DNA of 12,679 nt from Hemicentrotus pulcherrimus. Taxonomy: Eukaryota; Echinodermata; Echinoidea; Camarodonta; Strongylocentrotidae. Within the stretch, counting starts at the first letter, position 1. Each line of letters opens with the position of its first letter. The stretch lies in the NCBI GenBank assembly GCA_003118195.1, contig BEXV01002442.1, forward strand, positions 39,059 to 51,737, in the 5' to 3' direction. Positions 1 to 8,262 of the stretch are shown here, piece after piece. The translations under genes were made by a program, and so were the position numbers. The notes beneath the pieces are model-generated. The model did not search any database. It saw nothing but the letters and a program-made list of their open reading frames with translations, and was not told where the DNA came from.

Positions 1-13
1 CCCCCCCCCCCCC
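1..13. repeat. Poly-C run at window edge
   Basis: Thirteen consecutive C bases open the window in otherwise AT-rich DNA. A homopolymer at the very edge could be a contig-end artefact or a genuine short C tract; the sequence cannot separate the two. Confidence 0.6.
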
Positions 14-131
14 AAGAAATCCTGGATCCGCGCCTGATATGGCAACCACTTTTGATTTCAAAAGTTGCTTAGTTAAATTTGTTATGTCAGAAAACATTAT
101 TAGACACTAAAATCATTACAATCGGACTGTG

Positions 132-216
132 TTAACTGCTAATATTTAAAAATGTGTAGAACAGGTGAATATGCATGTGACACCTGTTCTACACACTTTT
201 GAATAATAGCAGTGAA
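132..216. other. 85-nt near-perfect hairpin
   Basis: Arms 132-167 and 181-216 pair over 36 positions with three mismatches (134/214, 142/206, 152/196) and one G.U pair (147/201), leaving a 13-nt loop. The inner part, GTGTAGAACAGGTG against CACCTGTTCTACAC, is perfect. Arm length, small loop and scattered mismatches resemble a microRNA precursor, but a small foldback or MITE-type repeat would look the same. I do not recognise a known microRNA seed. Pairing is shared by both strands, so orientation is undetermined. Confidence 0.8.
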
Positions 217-466
217 GGATGTTCCTTTGTCTACCTGAGGAACTGTACATTTTGTCCGCTTTCTTTGTCCGTCATGTTTACCAAAATTGGATATACAATT
301 TAAAAGATTACATACGTGCGCTATTTAAATTCAAAATGTCATCATTCGTATAAATATAGGAAAAATGTTTAAGGTACATCTCGTGCGACATGATATCATT
401 ATACACTTTTAATAATTGCAAAACTGCTTTGAGACATCATATCGCCTCGCATTTTTTTTAGCTTGA
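217..466. other. Intergenic, no gene seen
   Basis: AT-rich sequence between the hairpin and the retrotransposon remnant. No coding frame, RNA gene or repeat could be supported. The true 5' edge of the retrotransposon may lie in its last few dozen bases. Confidence 0.5.
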
Positions 467-487
467 GAATGTTCCGGTACATCGTAC

Positions 488-907
488 ACTAGACTTGATT
501 ATTGTAATGGACTTCTTTCCTCTCTTCCAAAGTTACATGTAAACCGTCTCCAGCGCCTGCAAACACGTCTTGTGTTTGAGGTCGGTAGAAGTCATTCAGC
601 TCAACCATTAATTAATTCCCTTCACTGGCTTCCAATTCAACAGCGAATCATTTTTAAGTTACTCTTATTGCACCACCTAGCTCCTAATTACCTGTCTAAT
701 TGTTTAACTTTATATACACCAAGCAGAAATCTCAGATCTTCAAATGATAACCTCCGTCTAAATTATCCGATTAAACGTGTCCAAGCAGGGGATAGGACTT
801 TCACTGTAGCAGCATCCAAAGGGTGGAATAATCTCCCCATGTCCATCAGACAATCTGCCTCTATCGATATTTTTAAGAAGGCTCTGAAAACTCATCTCTT
901 TACATGA
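488..907 (+). pseudogene. Reverse transcriptase C-terminal remnant (LINE ORF2)
   Basis: One frame stays open from just after a TGA at 464-466 to the TGA at 905-907. It reads TRLDYCNGLL, then RLQRLQTRLVF, then LHWLPIQQRIIFKLLLLHH, LAPNYLSNCL, PSRNLRSS, GDRTFTVAASKGWNNLP and finally FKKALKTHLF. These are the conserved landmarks of the post-catalytic C-terminus of CR1/L2/Jockey-like reverse transcriptases (the RLDYCN...RLQ...LHWLPI...LAP.YL...WN.LP...FK..LKTHLF series). The catalytic F/YADD region lies upstream and is missing, so the copy is dead. The intact frame and ordinary natural stop suggest fairly recent insertion. An ATG-initiated gene is unlikely: the frame has no good start and continues into the element upstream. 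Confidence 0.85.
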
Positions 908-1065
908 ATTCTCCTCTATGTTTAATTATTTATTTTAATCAATTGAATTTAATATTTCATATGCAATATCTAATTGTAGCCTTTAATTACTACATGTAGT
1001 AAAGACCAATAAAATTATTTGATGTTAGCGCTCTGAGCCTTATGGGAATGGCGCCCTAAATGTTC

Positions 1066-1090
1066 ATTGTATTGTATTGTATTGTATTAT
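1066..1090 (+). repeat. (ATTGT)n tail of the retrotransposon
   Basis: Four perfect ATTGT units followed by ATTAT end the LINE copy. The unit repeats the last bases of the element body, the usual result of slippage during target-primed reverse transcription. Confidence 0.85.
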
Positions 1091-1953
1091 ATGCAGATCG
1101 CGTTCGCTGAAACTGGTACTTGTTGCTCCAATAAAAACAGACCTGCCAATAAATCACGTTGATCAGAACTGTGCTTTCAACAGAAAACAGATGTAGGCAT
1201 GTAGCTTACCATTTATGCTCAAATTTTCTGATTGGAATTCATGAACCACCCCACACGTGGGATGCCCATAATATTCACTTACTTTATACCCCCAATCGCT
1301 CAAAGGTTCCTTTTATGATGATTCAGTCACCCGTGCAGGGCATTCATTCAGTTTTTCTATTCAGGAGTACGTTTTCGTGCAAGTACACACTACTTGTTTA
1401 CATGGTGTGCGATTTCGAGAGTTCGACGTGTACAGTATACTAGCTGTACTGGGGTTTCAACTACACATTTACTGAATATTGCAATCCACTGACATTGGCC
1501 TTAATCCTTGGAAATACATGATATACATTGGTGTAAATAGTAAAGCAGAATCCTGTGGAAAAGTGAGAAAGAGGTAAGCTATTGCATGAACTCATCTCCT
1601 TCAGGCTTCATGCCGATATGTCAAACCAAACGCCGTACGTGGAGATGTACAGTGATTGCACTAAAATTGCATACAGCTAGGAAATGGGAGGGATTCTCTG
1701 TATATGTACAGTGATCCAATTATACCTTAGTACGTGAGAATTTCTATTGCGATTTAACATGCAGATGCCAGCAGAGGATGTGAGAAAAACCTGAAATATT
1801 AGAACCTTTTTCGATTAGCAGTATACCATGTGAATACAGTGTACAATCATCATGAATATGCATTTAATTGTTTCACACCAAAAGCTTCGACGATATATAG
1901 CTGTGCAGGGATATGCCTAAATATTATTGACAATAATTGTGCATGTTGGTCTT
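1091..1953. other. Intergenic, no gene seen
   Basis: Several frames of up to about 95 codons occur, but their translations have no family resemblance, biased composition, and no convincing splice or start context. No RNA gene or long repeat was recognised. Confidence 0.5.
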
Positions 1954-1973
1954 ATTCAATTCAATTCAATTCA
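1954..1973 (+). repeat. (ATTCA)n microsatellite
   Basis: Four ATTCA units in tandem just upstream of the 19-bp tandem repeat. Confidence 0.8.
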
Positions 1974-1984
1974 GAACTTTCTTT

Positions 1985-2050
1985 CAGACTCAGCTGCACA
2001 AGGCAGACTCAGCTGCACAAGGCAGACTCAGCTGCACAAGGCAGACTCAG
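1985..2050 (+). repeat. 19-bp tandem repeat, 3.5 copies
   Basis: The unit CAGACTCAGCTGCACAAGG repeats without a mismatch at 1985-2003, 2004-2022 and 2023-2041, followed by nine bases of a fourth copy. Each full unit contains the palindrome CAGCTG, an E-box core. Complete identity between units means recent expansion. Confidence 0.95.
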
Positions 2051-3380
2051 GTCCATAAAACATATTTATAGAAAGGGAATAGAGCTGAGTATGAACATGA
2101 TGAGTATACAACACATCGTACAAATACTAAAGAGTATAAAAAACTAAACTATAACATGTAACCTGTACCTGTACGATTGATAACAGTATAGCAATCTAAC
2201 TCTAAGCTGTACCTGTAACTGCAAGATTAAAATAAATATAATATAACAAAAATGAAGTTGTAACTTGATTGTAACAATTTCTGCTCAACTAACTAGAACA
2301 ATATACTAATAATAGATAACTAAATATTATAACAAGCAACAAGGAATATACTGCAACCATGAGAGGCTGGATAGTACTTAATTAGTAACATCATGCAAAA
2401 TTACAATACCATTCTCAGAGACATCCACTCGATCTCTGGATGATCTTTTAAAGAGATATCGAGAGATTTATCAAGGACCTACTACATAGTCTTTTATAAA
2501 TCAGAATTGTACACATGTAAACTTAACTATCTTGACTCTTGAAATTGCGGCGCTCCGAAGGATTCTTTGACAGCCGCCTATAGGGTGGAAATGCCTGACA
2601 CTATTACAGGGAGGGAGGTGTGACTCGGTAACATTCGAAGGTTGATGAAAAAACTGTGTGATTTTTTTGTGAAATGTTACTTATTATATTCCTTCCAATG
2701 TACTTAACCTATAACAGGCAAAAAATCCTGAGAAAATTCTCAAACAACAAAGATATTTATGGTTTTCTTTGGATGCTTCACGATTAACAGTAAATTCTCC
2801 CAACCATTTTTGAATTTTCCCAACCGTTTTTCCATGAAACTTAGCCATAAAACAGAATCATAATATCTTTCAACACAAATGTTTGAAATGGTATATAGAG
2901 CCAATTCATTGCTTTGTGCCGATTTACATCCACATAAAATGTTATCAAATTGTAATGATATAGTTGTGAGAATTAGCGAAGCGATCAGATCAGTTTTTCC
3001 CAATTTAGCGCACTAATAATGGTCCTTTTTCAATCGAATTTTCAGATTATCTTTAATTGTAGATTAAGCATTGAAATCACTACTTTAGCCCCATTTTTTT
3101 TTCTCATCTTAACATTGTTACTACATTTGTAAGTCCCTTTAAAAATCACATCTCCCTGCTATGATGATACAGGGAGAGTTCCACATCACATGTATGCGAT
3201 TCTGACATCTGAGCATCCTATCAAATTTCGTTTCACTCAGTAATGGAGTAAAATGGGGTTCCCTCAATCTTAGATTAATAAAATAGGCTTATATTATTAT
3301 AATCATTATAATTTCGATATCTATCCGTTTGTATTGCCGATACGAAAATGATGTAAGATTTCGTTTTAAAATACGAACCT
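2051..3380. other. Intergenic, no supported gene
   Basis: AT-rich sequence. The minus strand has an 87-codon frame at 2740-3003, but it matches no family I know and has an unremarkable composition, so I do not annotate it. A GC-richer patch lies near 2545-2640, without recognisable content. Confidence 0.5.
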
Positions 3381-3386
3381 TCAAGT

Positions 3387-3394
3387 TATAAAAA
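3387..3394 (+). promoter_or_regulatory. Possible TATA box of the death-domain gene
   Basis: TATAAAAA stands about 110 bases before the ATG at 3500. Initiation about 30 bases downstream would fall in the pyrimidine-rich stretch near 3415-3425 and give a 5' leader of roughly 80 nt. In AT-rich DNA a TATA-like string occurs easily by chance. A plausible splice acceptor at 3445 (TTTTCTTCTAAATTGCAG) offers the competing view that an untranslated or coding exon lies further upstream. Confidence 0.35.
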
Positions 3395-3499
3395 CCTACA
3401 CCTACCCTCTTCTCTATATGCCATATATTTTCTTCTAAATTGCAGTTCATATTCGAACATCTCGTCATCATTATAATCAGTCAACCTCTCGATCGCAAC

Positions 3500-3800
3500 A
3501 TGGCCAAAAGAACTAGACTCAGCGCCGACGTCACTCTCCAAATGGCAAACCAGTTCGAAGCCACCGACGACAGTAAAAATGACACAATACAATCTTTTGG
3601 TGACACCCTCAAACTCGACAAGCTTATCATAAAAAAGGCAACGACACTCGTCAGGAAGTCATCAAATCTTGAAGGGGCAACGCAACATCTCCTCAACGAG
3701 TGGGTTAACGAGCACGGGAGCGATGATGAAGCGGCTAAGAGGCTCAAGACGATCCTGGCAAAGAACGGGTATTCAAAGATGGCTGACGTAATCAAAGAAG
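3500..3800 (+). CDS. Death-domain exon (N-terminal exon of a tail-anchored death-domain protein)
   Basis: This exon encodes 100 residues plus one base. The ATG at 3500 (CAACATGG, good context) is the first in frame; the frame is also open back to the possible acceptor at 3445, so an upstream coding exon is not excluded. Residues about 8-100 look like a six-helix death domain: amphipathic helix 1 (SADVTLQMANQF), middle helices around 37-52, then the diagnostic LLNEW (64-68), a charged turn (NEHGSDDEA), AKRLKTILAKNG and SKMADVIKE as the last helix. Death domains are cytoplasmic homotypic interaction modules of apoptotic and innate immune signalling. The exon ends GAA-G|GT (phase 1), which reads on in frame into 9129, 9505 and 6008. 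A second donor lies four bases downstream. Domain class is fairly sure; a CARD or DED reading is less likely. No gene name can be assigned. Confidence 0.75.
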
Positions 3801-3806
3801 GTTGGT
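3801..3806 (+). promoter_or_regulatory. Overlapping tandem splice donors (GTTGGT)
   Basis: Two GT donors lie four bases apart, at 3801 (GTTGGT) and 3805 (GTATGA). The downstream one matches the metazoan donor consensus better. Only the upstream one keeps the frame with the downstream exons: use of 3805 adds GGTTG and produces an immediate TGA with the exons at 6008 and 9505, and an early TAG with 9129. This spacing is the known GYNNGY class of tandem donors. Confidence 0.55.
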
Positions 3807-4384
3807 ATGAGAGTTATGTTTTTATTCTAAGAGTCAAGAAGAGAGCAGTCAAAAGGTCACATGCTCAACAAATACACCCCTGCCAGTTAGAGGGTTTTAA
3901 CATTTTACTGGATATAAAGCATCAAACATGACACATGGAAGCAAATCTGATGCAACAATATCTAACCTCTTTTGAAGCGATGTTTTTGAAGTTCCTGCTT
4001 TTACTTACAACTTGTTTAGTTAAAAATGATTTTATTTTTGAAAATATTTTGTATTTAAGAAAAAAATGAAATTGAATTTATTCATGATGCTAAAGGAGGA
4101 ATAGTTATTGGAATGAGAAGCAGATTGGATTTCTTGAAAATATATCTTTCTTCATGTATTTATTCTGTAAATCATGATAGAAATATATCCAGAGGCGGAT
4201 ACAAATGGAAGGATGTATACAGCGGTCTCTACACATTCCAAACATCTTAAAATCTTTCAACAACAACTAAACATGTTTCTATTTCAAACATTTTAGTACA
4301 TAAAAAAACCACACTACAATTACACTACAATCACTCGTTAGGACATCCTAGAGGGTGGGCTGGCGAGCAAAATTCAAGGCTGGA
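3807..4384 (+). other. Intron sequence upstream of the inverted-repeat element
   Basis: AT-rich intronic sequence with no coding segment or RNA gene that I can support. The death-domain frame runs on to a TAG-free stop at 3929-3931, but the extension beyond the donor is lysine/arginine-rich and does not resemble a domain. Confidence 0.45.
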
Positions 4385-4432
4385 CAGTGTGAGTAAAAAA
4401 AAAGTTTACTCCTAGAAAAATGCTTATTATTT

Positions 4433-4826
4433 AAAAAAATCATCTATGAATAGTAAAATTTTATACATCTTTTGAAAGAGTGTTTTATTCCAAATCATTT
4501 GGTATCATTTTGGTATGGTATAATGTGTTCACGCTAGGATAAACAGGAGGTATTGTTTGCGAGAGTAAAAAAATCGCCAAAGTTGCTTACATGTATGTGA
4601 TGTTTAGATAAACAATTGGGATTTGGGTATTTAATCAGTTTTACAGATCCAAATATCATCCCTAACAAAATTAATCATGCCACACATATCAAATATCGAA
4701 TATCAAAGAATATTTGTTCGCGTGTGTGTGTGCTTGTGTGATTTTGCTTCTGCAAAAGTCATATGCAATGTTTTTCATTTGATACACTCAATCCAGGGAC
4801 TTGATAAACAAGGACTGGAATCAAGC
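4433..4826 (+). repeat. Left inverted arm of the intronic element
   Basis: Matches the reverse complement of 5499-5729 in blocks, for example TCATCTATGAA, GAAAGAGTGTTTT, CATTTGGTATCATTTT, GTGTTCACGCT, ATTGTTTGCGA and CAAGGACTGGAATCAAGC. It is interrupted by an insertion at about 4563-4745 that includes a short (TG)n run near 4722. Confidence 0.8.
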
Positions 4827-5498
4827 TGCTCTCCTTTGACCCCATGCTCCACGCCGCCGAAAAGTTATGCGCTAATCTGCAGCTGGTAGAATAAAAGAGC
4901 ACATGAAATTTCAGGATTTAGAATTCCTACATCAGAAAATGGTATCACAGCAATTGTTCGCTGTCCCTTCCAATTATTTATCATCCACTGTTGAATGTGT
5001 AAAGAGTAGAACAAGCGAACACAAACTTGTGTAATTTCAACCTTTTTTAAAGTTGAAAAATACAAAAAACACGCGAAAACACGCATTAGCGAACTAAATG
5101 TTATTGAAGATTGTAAATCATGGATCAAATAACGGGACATTAAAGCATGCACAAATTAGCGCATCATCCTAAAATATTGAGTTTTTGTCAGGATGTAATT
5201 TTTCTTTTACCAACTCTGGCACACAAATTATAGGAAGGACGGAGTTCTAAATTTGAAAATTTGTTTGATGCACTATTCCCAATACAATCCCCATATAAAG
5301 TTTTTGATTTACACTGAAATTTTGCCGGTAATTTGATATTTTGTAATAAATGTAAAACTGGTGCCTGGCTTCCGAAAGTCCCCGCAGTGGAAGCGCGGGA
5401 CGGAGCATGGAACTTCAAAGCCAAGTGGAATGTTACACATCCCATTGTTACGCTTTAGAACTCACGAATGCGTTGAATAAATTACAAGAGTTTCGCCG

Positions 5499-5729
5499 GC
5501 TTGATTCCAGTCCTTGTCTTTCAAGTCCCTGCTCAATCCATTCTCTCACTCCGCTAATCCAAACATTATGCATGCTGTAAGCATCACTTTTGCGCAAGTC
5601 GCAAACAATGCATCCTGTTCATTCAAGCGTGAACACATAACACACAAAAATGATACCAAATGAATTGGGATAAAAACACTCTTTCATAAGATGTATAATA
5701 ATTTACTGTTCATAGATGATTAAAAAAAA
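5499..5729 (-). repeat. Right inverted arm of the intronic element
   Basis: Reverse-complement partner of 4433-4826. It is shorter than the left arm because it lacks the extra segment at 4563-4745. Mismatches and small gaps show that the element is not a fresh insertion. Confidence 0.8.
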
Positions 5730-5775
5730 ATTGCAATTCTACATGTAGGTGTAAAAAATGTTTGGGCTCACACTG

Positions 5776-6007
5776 TATAGGGGACTAAATCAATATGCTT
5801 GCACAGCTGAAAGAACGTAAATGGATAAAACTGAAGTACGGAATGCCTTGGGGTTTGAAATCCTCAGATCGCCTGTACCGACAGAAGTGTAACACATCAT
5901 CTAATACGTGTGCATGCAATTACAATCAATAGAATTAGACATTTAAAAAAACAAGAAGAATGCTGTGTCTGTCATCTGATCTTGATCCCTTTTGTCTTCT
6001 CTTGCAG
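5776..6007 (+). other. Intron tail with strong 3' splice site
   Basis: Sequence between the inverted-repeat element and the candidate exon at 6008. It ends in the pyrimidine tract CCCTTTTGTCTTCTCTTGCAG, one of the best acceptor-like strings in the window. Confidence 0.5.
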
Positions 6008-6153
6008 AATCGACCAAAAAGTCATCAAAACATAACCACTGACAAGACCCTCAGCAGCCAGCCTCTACAACAGACAGAATCATCACATTAGTCACAACAG
6101 TAGTAGTCGCTGTCCTAGCCATCACCTATATCCATTACAGAGACTTTTCTTAG
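6008..6153 (+). CDS. Candidate alternative last exon with membrane segment and in-frame TGA
   Basis: A strong acceptor precedes this segment. Joined in phase 1 to the exon ending at 3800, it reads ESTKKSSKHNH, then TGA (6040-6042), and the same frame continues QDPQQPASTTD into about 17 strongly hydrophobic residues (IITLVTTVVVAVLAITY), ending IHYRDFS and TAG at 6151-6153. The hydrophobic stretch close to the C-terminus would make a tail anchor like that of exon 10083-10267. The TGA gives a soluble 111-residue protein unless it is bypassed. Possible routes are readthrough (the next base is C), an alternative acceptor after the AG at 6045-6046 (exon from 6047, same phase, 135 residues), a null allele or a sequence error. 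It might instead be the last exon of a separate first gene copy. Confidence 0.5.
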
Positions 6154-7430
6154 AGCCACTCATACTCGATTCGAGATCTGAAGTGACCCTTTTGGTACCT
6201 AGTCGAGAGGAATACATTCGGTGTGGATCAGAACTTGCAGGATGGTGCTATACGTAGGAACACATCTAGGAGATGCATCGATTTGTAAGAAATGGATAAA
6301 TTATTGCTTGCAAGAACATAAAGTGGTGATAGTTACAAAGATGGAAGAATATATGGTTGATCTTTAACACTCGATTATACGATTGAAAATGTGCTTGAAG
6401 CATCGGCTGAAGATGTTGGATGGAGACATTAATTCATGAATTCCGTGGATGTATTTTTGTCCAACTAGAGACAGTTTGGTGAAAGTCGTTTCCTTACCAA
6501 CTGAATTAATTAATTCAAATGACATTTTTTGTCTCCAAATGATATGCTCGATGTCGAAGCTTTTTGTATAGTTTTAGGTGCTAGGCTGTTTCCGAAATCT
6601 TGTTGCATTAATAATCAAATATTAATACAAATTAAGAAAAATCAGTCAGTTATTTATGTCATTTCAATATTTAAAAAATAATCATGAAGTATAAATAAGT
6701 TGTTTTGTAATGTTATTGATATTATTCCCGTTTTAAAGAACTTATCTGACCCCTTTTACTTCATGATGTCAGCTCACCAATGGGTTTCAATTTGTGTATC
6801 TCGAACTAAAGTTCAATTTCACCACACAGTTTAGACGTATGTCGAATATAGTCTCTTTGTTAAAACGTGACTTGTTTAACCGAACAAGTAGAATAGAGAC
6901 CATTATGTTAAACGGAATATGACGTATGATCTTTAATGCATGAAAGAATATAAAGTTGACTGAATGTGTCAACAGGAGCCGCAGAATGAATTGAATAAAT
7001 GAACAAAGACTAATTTGAATTTCAAATCAGCTTTATGCCTACCGATGTCTCAACCTAGAATTTTAAAGATATTGAGAGGAAATCAAATTAAAGAAATTAT
7101 GTAGGATAATGTGACATAGCATGTGCTTTGTAAGTCATAATAATCACGAATCCCTTGCACACTAACACTTAGTATCACGAGACTATCGTCTTATGCTTCT
7201 TCTTTGTTTTCCATTACAACATTAAACAGCCAAATACAAATTTTATTGTTCATGATTTCCTATGAAGGAAAAAGGCATTTTATGCAAGAAATTCAATAAG
7301 AATATTTACTATAAGTTTAGGAGTTACCAGATGTAAAAAAACGGACCTGTTTTTAATATGAAAATANGGGTTAACTTTTTGCGGTCGACCGCACAGGAAT
7401 CGATTTCAGTGACTAGGTTAAATCGACTTG
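6154..7430. other. Intron or 3' flank, no gene seen
   Basis: If 6008-6153 is a last exon, this begins its 3' UTR; the first clear AATAAA is at 6994-6999. Otherwise it is intron. A 41-codon frame starting at about 6241 has no recognisable domain. One undetermined base (N) lies at 7366. Confidence 0.45.
6994..6999 (+). terminator. Possible polyadenylation signal
   Basis: Perfect AATAAA, about 840 bases downstream of the TAG at 6151-6153. It would serve the short-form transcript only if 6008-6153 is a real last exon. In AT-rich DNA such hexamers are common by chance. Confidence 0.2.
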
Positions 7431-7447
7431 CGCCCACTGCAGGTCAA

Positions 7448-7624
7448 TTTTCTTCCTTCAGTTCGACTTTGTCTTCTTTACTTCCTCAGACTCCTTTATC
7501 TTTTTTTTTGTCGTCTTCTTTTTCTTCTTGTCCTTCTTTTTCTTCATTTCTTTTTTCATTTCCTTCTTCATTTCTTTTTTATTCCCCCTCTTTTTGTTTC
7601 CTCTTCTTACCTTCATTTCTTGTG
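7448..7624 (+). repeat. Long polypyrimidine tract
   Basis: About 175 bases consisting almost only of T and C, mainly TTC, TTTC and CTTC units. Long frames through it are low-complexity artefacts (runs of Ser, Phe or Leu). Such tracts can form triplex DNA if mirror-symmetric enough. Confidence 0.8.
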
Positions 7625-7639
7625 TATTTTATTAAACAA

Positions 7640-8250
7640 GCATCACAGACCTGATGGTGAATAACTGCCGATTCAACTTTAAATTATAAAATGCAATATT
7701 AAAGGCTTACATGTATGTCTTCTAATTAAATGGATATGAAAAGAAACTCCCTTTGTGTTGGTTGTTGCCTGTTATCCTGCGATGTTATCTACGATAGCCG
7801 GAGAGTCAAAACCTGCATGCGCCAAGCGATAGCTCGATAATACATACACGTACAACAACATTTTCATACTTTATTATCAACATTGTAGTCTTTCGCTTTT
7901 GAGTCTTTTTTATTTTGATGTGAAATTGGTGGTCGAAAGGTTGAAGTTTGAAAGGTTGACAGGTCCATTTTATTTCTTTAACGGCCGCACCTTGGGCATG
8001 GAAGACAAACAGATAAATGGTACAAACATATTTTACAACTAAGAGAAAACTGAAGAGAAAACAAACAAACAAACAAACAAACCTATATGTATCTTACTAC
8101 AGAAAGGTGCTTTGACAACAATCAACACACAATACATTTAAGACAAGATTTTCAACAACAATTGAACAACAACAACTAAGGTAAAACTACAAGGTATTGT
8201 CAGTGTTAACAGCACGTACCAAAACGTATTTTATGTCATATTTAGAATAT
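7640..8250. other. Intron or intergenic, no gene seen
   Basis: No domain was recognised on either strand. A search by eye for an exon coding helices 1-3 of a death domain, which would complete the half domain at 8263, found none. Confidence 0.4.
8061..8082 (+). repeat. (ACAA)n microsatellite
   Basis: Five and a half perfect ACAA units, followed downstream by scattered CAA-rich sequence near 8148-8180. Confidence 0.85.
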
Positions 8251-8262
8251 TAAGGTTTGCAG

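Larger units (their letters stand above)
467..1090 (+). mobile_element. 5'-truncated non-LTR retrotransposon, 3' end (CR1/L2-like)
   Basis: This is the last part of a LINE: the C-terminal end of the reverse-transcriptase ORF, a short 3' UTR with AATAAA near 1008, and a tail of four ATTGT units plus ATTAT (1066-1090). Short tandem repeats at the 3' end instead of poly-A are typical of CR1/L2-type elements, and the segment just before the tail (GGCGCCCTAAATGTTC) resembles their conserved 3' ends. The 5' part, with endonuclease and catalytic RT motifs, is absent, as expected from incomplete target-primed reverse transcription. Clade assignment is from motif memory; the left boundary is approximate. 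Confidence 0.8.
4385..5775. mobile_element. 1.4-kb non-autonomous inverted-repeat (foldback/MITE-like) element
   Basis: The ends are inverted copies of CAGTGTGAG (4385-4393 and 5767-5775). Further in, 4433-4562 pairs with 5599-5729 over about 130 bases at high identity, 4747-4772 with part of 5563-5602, 4790-4826 with 5499-5540, and a short CCATGCTCC (4841-4849) with 5403-5411. The left arm carries about 180 extra bases (4563-4745). Ends in CAGT next to TA (right flank TA; left flank GA) recall Tc1/mariner-type elements, which duplicate TA, but this is inference. No transposase frame exists inside, so it would need a helper. It sits in the intron downstream of the death-domain exon. Confidence 0.7.

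Noticed and set aside
1159..1443. 94-codon open frame on the + strand
   Set aside because: No recognisable domain, composition typical of random AT-rich DNA, no convincing start context or splice signals.
1830..2147. 105-codon open frame on the + strand with repeated QLHKAD-like peptide
   Set aside because: The repeated peptide comes from the 19-bp DNA repeat, whose length is not a multiple of three, so each copy is read in another frame. The rest has no resemblance to a protein family.
2740..3003. 87-codon frame on the minus strand
   Set aside because: Plausible-looking start but no known family, no supporting neighbours and no splice-linked continuation; too weak to call a gene.
3289..3795. 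Three minus-strand frames overlapping the death-domain exon
   Set aside because: They are antisense shadows of the coding exon at 3500-3800.
6040..6042. TGA as a selenocysteine codon
   Set aside because: No selenoprotein family is recognisable and no SECIS-like element was identified by eye downstream; readthrough, alternative splicing or a null allele are simpler.
6241..6369. Short frame starting MVLYVGTHLGDAS
   Set aside because: About 41 codons, no family match, lies in the presumed 3' UTR or intron; cannot be supported.
7358..7664. Two overlapping frames rich in Ser/Phe and Leu/Phe, one resembling membrane helices
   Set aside because: Both are translations of the polypyrimidine tract; hydrophobicity is a by-product of TTC/CTT codons, and one contains the undetermined base.
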